The notes below the pieces were generated by a model that worked only from the letters and a program-made list of their open reading frames with translations, searched no databases and had not been told where the DNA came from. Of a stretch of DNA of 12,583 nt, positions 6,758-12,583 are shown one piece after another. Origin of the DNA: an archaeon. Lineage in GTDB: Archaea > Iainarchaeota > Iainarchaeia > Iainarchaeales > Iainarchaeaceae. Position numbers and translations under genes: made by a program. The stretch is from positions 1 to 12,583 of the forward strand of contig JANLHD010000053.1 in NCBI GenBank assembly GCA_024653865.1, written 5' to 3'. Position 1 is the stretch's first letter. Each line of letters starts with the position of its first letter.

Positions 6758-8142
6758 TATTTGGGCCTCTTTTTCCAATAATCGCAAACCTCTTCGGTTT
6801 TTTCCACGCAAAGCCCTATGTATGATTCTGGATTTTTGAGAAGCTCGAGCTCTGGGCGGGAAAACTTTTGAATTAGTTCCATTACCCCATTTGTTTGCGA
6901 CGCAGTTTCGAACACGGTTTTCCCCTTTTCCTTTGCCTTTAACGTGATTTGCCTGACGGCTTCGTGCGCATCGGTGTGCCCGTGCTTTGCGAGCAAAAGA
7001 TATAGCGGCTCGGCCACCACCGACTCGCGGCTCGAATCAAAGTTTGCCATCATGGCTGCCCTGTCGACAACCAAATTCGAGCAGACCTTTTCGAGGCGCT
7101 CCGAAGAAACCACCAACGCCACAAAAAGCTCCGGAATAAAGCGCGCGGAAGCGCTATTGGTGAGGTCGCGCTGGTGCTCGGAAATCGCGTCCATGTAAAA
7201 CGTGTTCATCAACGGCATGAATTTTTTCCAAAGGCTCTTCACGTTCTCAAAATTAATCGGGTTGCGCTTGTGCGGCATCGTGCTCGAACCAACCTGGTCT
7301 GAGCCAAACGACTCCGCAATCTCCGCGATTTCGGAGCGCTGCAAATGCCTCATGTCGTCCGAAAAATTTGCGAGCACCGTGAACGCCTCGATTGTGGAGT
7401 GCAGCAAATCAAGCAATGACTCCGGGGGCACTATCTGCGTGGAATGCAGTGCGCTAACAAGGCCCAGCTCGTCCATGACGTCCTTCTCGAGTTTTCGCGG
7501 GTTTTTTACAAGAATGGATGACGCGTTGTAACCGCCGACGGCGCCGGAGCACTTGCCCTCGAGTTTTTGCGCGCAATACTCCATGTTGGAAATTGCCTTT
7601 CCAAGGCGGTTCACGTGCGAGGCCATTGCAAAGCCAAAAGTGATTGGCTCGGCGTGCTGGCCGTGGGTCCTTCCAATCTGGAGGGTTTTCTTTTCCCTAA
7701 GCGCTATTTTTATCCAAATATTCAAAAGGCGCCGCAGTTGCGGAACCACAAGTTCGAGCACAGCCTCCTTGTAGCGCACGGCGCTCGCGGTGTCGACAAT
7801 ATCGTAGGATGTGGCGGAAAAATGCACGAAAGGCTTTGCCTGCGCGGAAACTTTCGAGCGCAAAACATTTGCAAGCGCGCGGACATCGTGCTTAATCCTT
7901 GCCTCCTCGGCATAAACCTCTTCCGCGCGGATGTTGAATGCCGCCTTCTCAACTTCCAGGGCAATTTTTTTCGAGCACACGCCCTGCCGCGAGAGCGCCC
8001 TCACAAGCGCTGCCTCGACCTTTGCCTGGTAGTGCACGCGCGCGTTTTCTGAGAGATAAATTTCTGCCCTCTTGCGCAGTCCCCCTGAGAGGTAACGGTA
8101 ATCCAGGGGAGAAAAGAGGTCAAACTTGTCCAAAACAACCAC
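6757..8142 (-). CDS. purB: Adenylosuccinate lyase
   Basis: This 461-residue member of the fumarase/aspartase superfamily splits SAICAR to AICAR plus fumarate, and adenylosuccinate to AMP plus fumarate. It therefore serves both the IMP route (after PurC) and the AMP branch (after PurA), both encoded nearby. Visible motifs are 'KHDV' at 84-87, 'FSATSYDIVDTA' at 108-119, 'GRTHGQHAEP' at 157-166 with the general-acid-region His160, and the superfamily signature 'GSSTMPHKRNPINFE' at 285-299 with the catalytic-base serine loop. Its length matches the family. The start is a GTG at 8142, about 25 bases after a strong TTTAAATA-type box, so the mRNA is probably leaderless. It runs directly into purM with a one-base overlap. 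Confidence 0.96.
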   Translation of the reverse strand: MVVLDKFDLFSPLDYRYLSGGLRKRAEIYLSENARVHYQAKVEAALVRALSRQGVCSKKIALEVEKAAFNIRAEEVYAEEARIKHDVRALANVLRSKVSAQAKPFVHFSATSYDIVDTASAVRYKEAVLELVVPQLRRLLNIWIKIALREKKTLQIGRTHGQHAEPITFGFAMASHVNRLGKAISNMEYCAQKLEGKCSGAVGGYNASSILVKNPRKLEKDVMDELGLVSALHSTQIVPPESLLDLLHSTIEAFTVLANFSDDMRHLQRSEIAEIAESFGSDQVGSSTMPHKRNPINFENVKSLWKKFMPLMNTFYMDAISEHQRDLTNSASARFIPELFVALVVSSERLEKVCSNLVVDRAAMMANFDSSRESVVAEPLYLLLAKHGHTDAHEAVRQITLKAKEKGKTVFETASQTNGVMELIQKFSRPELELLKNPESYIGLCVEKTEEVCDYWKKRPK

Positions 8143-8160
8143 GCCTTGATAAATTAGGCG

Positions 8161-8174
8161 TTTAAATATTTAAA
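8161..8174 (-). promoter_or_regulatory. TATA box of the purB-purM operon
   Basis: This is a perfect 14-base palindrome, TTTAAATATTTAAA, centred about 25 bases before the purB GTG. Its symmetry could allow a regulator to bind as well as TBP, but the simplest reading is a strong leaderless promoter. The GGCG flanks are direct, not inverted, so the symmetry is confined to the AT core. Confidence 0.65.
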
Positions 8175-8201
8175 AGGCGATTGGCTTGGGGGCTTTGGGT
8201 T

Positions 8202-8681
8202 TTATTGTCCCCTATGGCGCCTACGATGCTCGCCGCTTTTGCTTTGCACAGGGCTACTTTGCACAGGCCTTTTTTTTGCGCGCGTACCAGCCCTGTCTTT
8301 TTGCCTGGCTTTTTGGATTATTTGTGCCGTCATTTCAGCAGGAGTTAGGGGCCAATCTGTGCGCATACGCGAGCCGGCAGCCCTGCCAACTTCATGCATT
8401 TGTGCATCCCCAGATGCATCCTCGGATTCTATTTCGGATTTTCTTTTTTCTATTTCAGCCTGAAATTCTTTTGCAACCGCGCCCGGAACCCAACTCTCTT
8501 TTTTGAATATTTCAAGGCGCGCCAAAAGACTGTCAAGTTCGGCGTGTGTTTGTGCAAAGCGAATTTCGCCCCTCAAGGCACGCACGCCTCTTTTCGCGAG
8601 CCGCGGGCCAAAAGCTCGCCAAACAATGCGCGAATTCTTTGCGGCGGATTTTACTCCATGAAAAAGTTTCGCAATGCCCAT
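8202..8681 (-). CDS. Small basic hypothetical protein between purC and purB
   Basis: This 159-residue protein is not one I recognise. Its N-terminus is amphipathic and basic ('MGIAKLFHGVKSAAKNSRIV'). The middle (about residues 38-85) is likely helical, perhaps coiled coil ('FQAEIEKRKSEIESED'). The region 'LTPAEMTAQIIQKARQKDR' precedes a strongly basic tail that contains a five-residue tandem repeat (SPVQS-type) and ends in Arg/His. A basic, low-complexity tail would suit binding to nucleic acid or ribosomes, but this is inference. The ATG at 8681 is chosen because a TATTT-type box lies about 25 bases upstream. An ATG at 8714 would add 11 hydrophobic residues (LLFHFFPLFI) and could make a signal or membrane helix, with translation following purC by 9 bases. 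An opposing frame at 8186-8506 is considered a shadow. Confidence 0.6.
   Translation of the reverse strand: MGIAKLFHGVKSAAKNSRIVWRAFGPRLAKRGVRALRGEIRFAQTHAELDSLLARLEIFKKESWVPGAVAKEFQAEIEKRKSEIESEDASGDAQMHEVGRAAGSRMRTDWPLTPAEMTAQIIQKARQKDRAGTRAKKRPVQSSPVQSKSGEHRRRHRGQ
8241..8267 (-). repeat. Short tandem repeat, period 15, inside the basic hypothetical gene
   Basis: The 11-base unit CCTGTGCAAAG occurs twice with a period of 15 bases, encoding Pro-Val-Gln-Ser twice within the protein's disordered tail. It is in frame, so its copy number could vary without breaking the gene. Confidence 0.7.
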
Positions 8682-8702
8682 GATAAATAGAGGAAAAAAG
8701 TG

Positions 8703-8710
8703 AAATAAAA
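8703..8710 (-). promoter_or_regulatory. Putative TATA box of the basic hypothetical gene
   Basis: The minus strand reads TTTTATTT, centred about 25 bases before the ATG at 8681 and just downstream of the purC stop. The T-rich sequence after it (8693-8698) could also help end the purC transcript. Confidence 0.35.
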
Positions 8711-8723
8711 GCATTCCTAAACG

Positions 8724-9686
8724 CTAGTTTTTCTCTAGAAATGCCTTGTACGAATTCATGACCTCTTCTAGGGCAGGCGCCTTCCAGTGCTTCTCGCCCG
8801 TCCATGCCTCGCACACGCTCTTGTACATGTTCGCGACAATATCCTTTAGCTCCTGCGGCAAGGGCTGCGGCGCGGGCCATGCGGATTTTTCAACGCCACC
8901 AGCCTTTGCGTCCTCTATTGCCTTGTACCAGGGCGTTGTTTTGTAAAAGTCCCTGCAAACCTGCTTTGATACGTGAATGCCATTCCAAAGAAACCTATTC
9001 TCATCCAAGGTTCCGCACACATCCACCAAAATAAGCTCGTTCTTTGGCCCAACGCCGAATTCCACTTTTCCATCCGCGTGCTCAAGGCCCAGTGACTGCG
9101 CCTTTTGCGTGATGAAATCGTTGATGTTAAGCGCGTGTTCCTTCAGGTCGTACAATTGGTCCTCGCTTATCTTCGAGAGCTCAAGCGCCTCGTCCCAGGA
9201 GAGGTAACGGTCGGTTGGCTCGAGTTTTGTGGAAACGTCCAAAAACGGTTTCTCAAATTTTTCCCCGGGCTTTGGCATGTGCTCCAAGCCCAAATCTTCC
9301 CTTCCAATCTGCCCGGATTCTATGCGCTTGAAAACGCTGCTCCCTTCCGGAAGCGAGTTGCGGAAAATTATTTCAAGCGGCACAAGGTAATTCCTTGTTT
9401 CCTCGTAAATCTGGTTATTTTGCGGAAGAAGCACGCGCACAAGGTTCACTTCCATCTTGTTTCCCGAAACAAGTTTTCTAAAATGGGTTTTCAGCCCGAA
9501 TTCCTTTTCAAGAGCCTTGAAGTTGTAGGCGGATTGCCTGCAAAGCGCCTCGCCCTTTCCGGGAATGGTGTCTGGCATTTTGCCGTAATCAAAAACACTG
9601 TAATCGTCCGTAAACTCGAACACTCCAATGCCCAAAGAATCGTCAACCGGCTCTTTTTGCACTAATAGATTTTTTACTGAACCCAA
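8724..9686 (-). CDS. purC: SAICAR synthetase, archaeal type
   Basis: This 320-residue enzyme joins CAIR and aspartate with ATP to give SAICAR, the step between PurE and PurB. The N-terminus 'MGSVKNLLVQ' and the block 'FTDDYSVFDYGKMPD' at 25-39 are typical of archaeal PurC, as is the insert-bearing length (bacterial forms are about 240 residues). 'YLVPLEIIFRNSLPEGSSV' lies at 100-118 and the active-site block 'LVDVCGTLDENRFLW' at 220-234. The frame begins at a TTG at 9704, but the TTG at 9686 is chosen: it gives the family N-terminus and has GAGGTG 7 bases upstream. There is a TATA-like box at 9722-9733, giving a leader of roughly 17 bases. It is transcribed separately from purE by this reading. 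Confidence 0.95.
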   Translation of the reverse strand: MGSVKNLLVQKEPVDDSLGIGVFEFTDDYSVFDYGKMPDTIPGKGEALCRQSAYNFKALEKEFGLKTHFRKLVSGNKMEVNLVRVLLPQNNQIYEETRNYLVPLEIIFRNSLPEGSSVFKRIESGQIGREDLGLEHMPKPGEKFEKPFLDVSTKLEPTDRYLSWDEALELSKISEDQLYDLKEHALNINDFITQKAQSLGLEHADGKVEFGVGPKNELILVDVCGTLDENRFLWNGIHVSKQVCRDFYKTTPWYKAIEDAKAGGVEKSAWPAPQPLPQELKDIVANMYKSVCEAWTGEKHWKAPALEEVMNSYKAFLEKN

Positions 9687-9693
9687 TTCAAAA

Positions 9694-9699
9694 CACCTC
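9694..9699 (-). promoter_or_regulatory. Ribosome binding site that sets the purC TTG start
   Basis: The minus strand reads GAGGTG, 7 bases before the TTG at 9686. The same GAGGTGTTTT leader is found before the purE TTG. Confidence 0.7.
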
Positions 9700-9721
9700 T
9701 CCAATAAATATTGCCAAGTAA

Positions 9722-9733
9722 ATTATTTTTAAA
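9722..9733 (-). promoter_or_regulatory. Putative TATA box of purC
   Basis: The minus strand reads TTTAAAAATAAT, centred about 42 bases before the purC TTG at 9686, which leaves a short leader containing the GAGGTG site. Confidence 0.55.
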
Positions 9734-9749
9734 CCGAACTAAAGCCCGC

Positions 9750-9756
9750 AAAAAAA
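9750..9756 (-). terminator. Possible oligo-T terminator after purE
   Basis: Eleven bases past the purE stop the minus strand has seven consecutive T residues, after CCTTTGG. Archaeal RNA polymerase can terminate at such runs without a hairpin. No stem is evident. Confidence 0.35.
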
Positions 9757-9766
9757 CCAAAGGACA

Positions 9767-10549
9767 TTACTTGTTTGCGTCCATTACCTTTTTTGCCGCA
9801 CTTCTCCTAAGTTCAAGTATTTTTTGGTCATGCCCGTGCCTCAAATTCACGAGCGAAAGCGCGGCCAGTGCCGCATTCTTGTAATTGTTCAGGCCAACAC
9901 AATAAGTGCCCTGGAGCGAGTCAAAGAATTTCACGGCATCCGCCTTCTTGGTTTTTTCCTTCACAAGGACGTTTATGACAGCGCCGCGGTGCTTTGGGAC
10001 TTTTTTGCCCAATTTCACAAAATCAATGAAAACCGAGGTGTACTCGGGCTTTTTCGGGAGCCTTCCCACCATATGCGGAATCGAGTTTTCCTTCATGAAT
10101 GCAACGCACTTGTCAAAGTACTTTTTTTCCTCGCCGGTTTTTTTCGGGACAATCACTATTCTCGAAAGGCCGTGCAGGAACTGGTTGCAAAGCCGAACCG
10201 CGGCATCAATGTCCCCAACACCCACAGTAATTACGGGCACATCCGGCGGCATTTGTGCGCACGAGAGAAAGGAATCCATTCCAGAAAACGCGCCCTCGCA
10301 CGGAAGGCCAATTACCGGCTTTATTTCCTCAGAAGCCAAAACCCCTGGAAGCGCGGCAGCAAGGCCGGCTCCGGCAACAAATATTTCGGCATTGGTGTCG
10401 CGAAGCGCGTCCCTCAAATCCTTCGGGGTCTTGTGGGCGCTTAGCACGCGAAATTCAGTGGAAATCCCGGATTTTGTGAGACGCTCAACAAGCGGCTTGT
10501 AAACATGGCTGTCAGACGAAGAGCCAAAAACAACGAAAACATCAGACAA
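9767..10549 (-). CDS. purE: PurE-family protein (AIR carboxylase / N5-CAIR mutase) with a degenerate second PurE copy
   Basis: This 260-residue protein should make CAIR from AIR, feeding PurC; the usual PurE is about 160 residues. Residues 1-127 align with PurE: 'VVFGSSSDS' (6-14), 'SAHKTP' (37-42, with the catalytic-histidine position His39), 'GAGLAAALPG' (60-69) and 'GMDSFLSCAQMP' (90-101). Compared with bacterial class I PurE, AHRTP is AHKTP, and the His of AAHLPG is Ala66. Residues 128-260 look like a second, shortened copy: 'RIVIVPKKTGEEKKYFDKC' mirrors the first strand and helix, and 'GLNNYKNAALAALSLVN' plus the final helix match the normal PurE C-terminus. The copy lacks the AHRTP and AAHLPG segments. 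From memory, tandem PurE proteins exist in some methanogens. The start is a TTG at 10549, 6 bases after GAGGTG; a GTG at 10558 lies inside that site. No purK is in the window. Confidence 0.88.
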   Translation of the reverse strand: MSDVFVVFGSSSDSHVYKPLVERLTKSGISTEFRVLSAHKTPKDLRDALRDTNAEIFVAGAGLAAALPGVLASEEIKPVIGLPCEGAFSGMDSFLSCAQMPPDVPVITVGVGDIDAAVRLCNQFLHGLSRIVIVPKKTGEEKKYFDKCVAFMKENSIPHMVGRLPKKPEYTSVFIDFVKLGKKVPKHRGAVINVLVKEKTKKADAVKFFDSLQGTYCVGLNNYKNAALAALSLVNLRHGHDQKILELRRSAAKKVMDANK

Positions 10550-10555
10550 TAAAAA

Positions 10556-10561
10556 CACCTC
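10556..10561 (-). promoter_or_regulatory. Ribosome binding site that sets the purE TTG start
   Basis: GAGGTG on the minus strand ends 6 bases before the TTG at 10549. Because the alternative GTG at 10558 is part of this motif, it is unlikely to be the start. Confidence 0.65.
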
Positions 10562-10587
10562 TTTTTACCATTTTATGTTGCGGATTC

Positions 10588-10595
10588 ATTTTAAA
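10588..10595 (-). promoter_or_regulatory. Putative TATA box of purE
   Basis: The minus strand reads TTTAAAAT after GGG, centred about 42 bases before the purE TTG, the same geometry as at purC. It lies in the 142-base divergent spacer with purA. Confidence 0.55.
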
Positions 10596-10603
10596 CCCAC
10601 CCC

Positions 10604-10631
10604 ACAAAAAACGAAAAAAAAACCAAAAAAA
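10604..10631. other. A-tract spacer between the divergent purE and purA promoters
   Basis: The plus strand carries three closely spaced A runs (CACAAAAAACG, then a run of nine, then AACCAAAAAAATG). It lies between the two TATA-like boxes. Phased A tracts can bend DNA or exclude chromatin proteins, so it may insulate or co-regulate the two promoters. I see no gene here. Confidence 0.35.
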
Positions 10632-10650
10632 TGGGCATTAAAAGCGCAAT

Positions 10651-10661
10651 TCCTTTAAAAA
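10651..10661 (+). promoter_or_regulatory. TATA box of purA
   Basis: TCCTTTAAAAA is centred about 36 bases before the purA ATG, so the leader would be about 10 bases. An AGGTG ribosome binding site at 10682-10686 lies 5 bases before the ATG. Confidence 0.6.
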
Positions 10662-10691
10662 GCGTGTATTGCTTAGTGTTTAGGTGCTCTT

Positions 10692-11954
10692 ATGCCAGGA
10701 ACCGTTGTAATAGGCTCGCAATTTGGCGATGAAGGAAAAGGGAAAGTAACCGATTTTTACGCCGAAAACGCGAATTTGGTGGTGAGATTCCAGGGCGGGA
10801 ACAACGCAGGCCACACGGTTGTTGTCGACGGCGAAGTGCTAAAATTCCATTTGCTTCCAAGCGGCGTTGCGCAGGAAAAAAGAATTCTAATAGGCGCAGG
10901 GGTAGTGCTTGACCCGCGCGTGCTCAAAAAAGAGCTCGAAGAGCTAAGGGCAAAGGGGAAAAAATTCGAGCTCGGAATCGACCCAAGAACGCACATAATA
11001 ATGCCCTGGCACAACCTGCTTGATGAAGGAAGGGAGGAGAGCCGCGGCAAAACCAAAATCGGAACCACCAAAAGAGGAATTGGGCCGTGCTATGCAGACA
11101 AGGCCGAACGCCTTGGGATTCGCTTTGAGGACCTCGTGGACAAAAACCGGCTCGCCGAAAGAATTGGGGCAATTTTTCCCGTGAAATTGGCGATTTTGGA
11201 AAAAGTTTACGGATTGAAAGTGCCATTCGACGAGGACTCTGTGCTCAAGGAATACTCAAAACTCGGGGCGGAGTTCGCACAAATGCTATGCGACGTGTCG
11301 CTTGAAGTTTGCACAACCATTGACAAAAAAGAAATTCTTTTCGAAGGCGCACAGGGAACTTTTTTGGACAACGATTTCGGCACATACCCATTTGTCACAA
11401 GCTCGCACCCGATTTCGGGCGGAGTTTCAATCGGAATAGGGATGCCTCTGAACAAAATCCAAAGAATAATCGGAATAGTGAAGGCATACACCACGCGCGT
11501 GGGTTTCGGCCCGTTCCCCACGGAGCAGGAAAACGAAATCGGCAAGCATTTGGTGGAAAAAGGGAACGAATTTGGCACGACCACTGGAAGAAAAAGAAGG
11601 GTCGGCTGGCTTGATTTGCCTATGATGAAAACCTCGATGAGGCTAAACGGCTTCACCGAACTTGCGATAACAAAACTCGACGTGCTCTCGGGCCTTGAAA
11701 AGGTCAAGGTTTGCACCGGATATGATGTCGGCTCGAAAAAAATCGATTTGTTCCCCTACTCGAACAAGGGCCTTGAGAACGCGAAGCCAATTTACCGCGA
11801 ATTCAATGGATTCAAGGTCACGGGAAAGGAAAAAAAATACTCGGATTTGGACAAGAACGCGCGCGCATATTTGGAGTTCATTGAAAAGGAAATCGCAGCG
11901 CCGATAAAGCTCGTTTCAATCGGCCCCGGAAGGGAAGAGACCATACTCAAGTGA
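10692..11954 (+). CDS. purA: Adenylosuccinate synthetase (long form)
   Basis: This 420-residue GTP-dependent enzyme joins IMP and aspartate to form adenylosuccinate, which PurB then cleaves to AMP. 'GSQFGDEGKGKVTDF' at 8-22 holds the catalytic Asp13, and 'GGNNAGHT' at 35-42 the catalytic His41. 'GTTKRGIGPCY', 'YTTRVGFGPFPTE' and 'GTTTGRKRRVGWLDL' are all present, as is the C-terminal 'TKLDVLSGL' nucleotide-binding motif. The W of the usual 'QWGDEGKGK' is F here. Its length matches bacterial and eukaryotic enzymes; several archaeal PurA proteins such as that of Pyrococcus are about 80 residues shorter. The ATG has a TATA box and an AGGTG site. It is divergent from purE, and its stop is 4 bases before the next gene. 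Confidence 0.96.
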   Translation: MPGTVVIGSQFGDEGKGKVTDFYAENANLVVRFQGGNNAGHTVVVDGEVLKFHLLPSGVAQEKRILIGAGVVLDPRVLKKELEELRAKGKKFELGIDPRTHIIMPWHNLLDEGREESRGKTKIGTTKRGIGPCYADKAERLGIRFEDLVDKNRLAERIGAIFPVKLAILEKVYGLKVPFDEDSVLKEYSKLGAEFAQMLCDVSLEVCTTIDKKEILFEGAQGTFLDNDFGTYPFVTSSHPISGGVSIGIGMPLNKIQRIIGIVKAYTTRVGFGPFPTEQENEIGKHLVEKGNEFGTTTGRKRRVGWLDLPMMKTSMRLNGFTELAITKLDVLSGLEKVKVCTGYDVGSKKIDLFPYSNKGLENAKPIYREFNGFKVTGKEKKYSDLDKNARAYLEFIEKEIAAPIKLVSIGPGREETILK

Positions 11955-11958
11955 TGCC

Positions 11959-12420
11959 ATGAAATTGGAAGAAGGAAGAGCACCCATGCTTTTTGGGTTA
12001 ATACTATTTTTTGTCAATTTTTTCTATGTTGTTCTTGTGGAGGGAGTGCCCCTAAATTTTACTAAGATAATCCTCGCAATGGCTATAGGTGCGGCTAAGC
12101 CCATTTATGCGCTAAATCCTTTAGTTGGAACATATTTTTTTCTCTTCAATTTTATTTACCAAACCCTTTGGCTGCTCATTACCATTTTGGGAGTTGGATG
12201 GATGGTCCAAGAAGGAAAAAATGGGGCAATTGAAAAACAATTGGATGAATTCCTCAAAAAACGGGGGTCGATATATAATAACATTTTTTTGATTGCAATT
12301 TTAGGGCCGCTCTTGGCAATTATTTTTGTCTGGGCAATTGTTGCCGCGATTTCAATTTTTCATGGAATAAATGTTGAATTGAGCCTTGACCAACTTCTGG
12401 ACTGGAAACTCGTGGCTTAA
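11959..12420 (+). CDS. Small polytopic membrane protein
   Basis: This 153-residue protein is not recognised. Hydrophobic segments lie at about residues 10-29, 57-82 and 108-134, with a weaker one at 36-52, so there are three or four membrane helices. A polar loop at 83-107 ('QEGKNGAIEKQLDEFLKKR') probably lies in the cytoplasm. It begins 4 bases after the purA stop and a GTGAT sequence spanning that stop could serve as the ribosome binding site, so it is likely co-transcribed. Its codons look noticeably more A/T-rich at third positions than purA; part of this is expected for Phe, Ile and Leu-rich sequence. No link to purine metabolism is evident; a transport role would be speculation. Confidence 0.75.
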   Translation: MKLEEGRAPMLFGLILFFVNFFYVVLVEGVPLNFTKIILAMAIGAAKPIYALNPLVGTYFFLFNFIYQTLWLLITILGVGWMVQEGKNGAIEKQLDEFLKKRGSIYNNIFLIAILGPLLAIIFVWAIVAAISIFHGINVELSLDQLLDWKLVA

Positions 12421-12442
12421 AAATTGAGAAAAGGTGATTGAT

Positions 12443-12583
12443 TTGGCAAGCCATAAAGGATTACTCGAAAGGAAAATTGCCGCAATGGAAGGCAAGCCAA
12501 TTGATTACCCCACGGGGGCCTCGGCCGCCATTAAGCTCTTTGACAATCTGTACAAGAAGCGCCTCATCGAGGGCGCAACCCCC
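12443..12583 (+). CDS. 5' end of an unrecognised gene, cut by the window edge
   Basis: Forty-seven codons are open to the edge: MASHKGLLERKIAAMEGKPI, then DYPTGASAAIKLFDNLYKKR and 'LIEGATP'. The composition is that of a normal soluble protein. The TTG start at 12443 lies 5 bases after GGTGA, the same layout as at purC, purE and the small membrane gene. An in-frame GTG at 12434 falls within that motif, and an ATG at 12485 is a further alternative. The gene follows the membrane protein by 22 bases on the same strand. I do not recognise the family from this fragment. Confidence 0.6.
   Translation, partial: MASHKGLLERKIAAMEGKPIDYPTGASAAIKLFDNLYKKRLIEGATP

Noticed and set aside
8157..8179. GGCG-flanked AT palindrome as a possible regulator operator
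   Set aside because: Only the AT core is symmetric; the GGCG flanks are direct repeats. It is adequately explained as the purB TATA region.
8186..8506. Plus-strand frame of 106 codons opposite the basic hypothetical gene
   Set aside because: It has no promoter or ribosome binding site and is Phe/Gln/Pro-rich; the minus-strand frame fits the layout of neighbouring genes better, though neither has a known homologue.
1..12583. CRISPR array, insertion sequence, integrase, toxin-antitoxin or defence system
   Set aside because: I see no spaced direct repeats, transposase motifs, terminal inverted repeats or defence-protein motifs in any gene here.

Overview
The window looks like a gene-dense archaeal chromosome segment. 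Several genes have AT-rich TATA-like boxes about 25 bases before the expected transcript start. Many transcripts look leaderless or have very short leaders. The pyruvate:ferredoxin oxidoreductase is the four-subunit archaeal form, and PurC begins with the archaeal 'MGSVK' N-terminus. I cannot place the lineage from sequence alone. Many small hypothetical membrane and tail-anchored proteins, with core metabolism in compact overlapping genes, would fit a DPANN-type archaeon such as the Diapherotrites, but that is inference.

Layout. A membrane-anchored beta-sandwich protein (76-546, +) is followed with zero spacing by a minus-strand pair, acylphosphatase and a Nudix hydrolase (547-1285). Next, on the minus strand, is the porG-porD-porA-porB operon (4209 down to 1312), with 4- and 8-base overlaps and a TATA box that puts the transcript start at the porG ATG. 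Upstream lies a second minus-strand operon (5696 down to 4279). It holds a 309-residue disordered tail-anchored protein, a 39-residue single-pass membrane protein, and CutA. Then comes a purine island: purB-purM (8142 down to 5756, sharing one base), a small basic hypothetical gene (8202-8681), purC (8724-9686), purE (9767-10549), and the divergent purA (10692-11954, +). A small polytopic membrane protein (11959-12420) and the 5' end of an unrecognised gene (12443 to the edge) follow purA.

Function. PurM, PurE, PurC and PurB are consecutive steps from FGAM to AICAR, and PurA with PurB converts IMP to AMP. Five de novo purine activities therefore lie together, but under at least four apparent promoters. 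PurK, PurD, PurF and PurL are not in the window. The Por complex links pyruvate and acetyl-CoA to ferredoxin.

Most unusual points: PurE appears to be a tandem protein whose second copy is degraded, with altered active-site motifs in the first copy. The tail-anchored / micro-membrane / CutA operon is an unexplained set of genes. Two start-site styles recur: leaderless starts, and TTG or GTG starts placed 5-7 bases after a GGTG or GGAGG motif.
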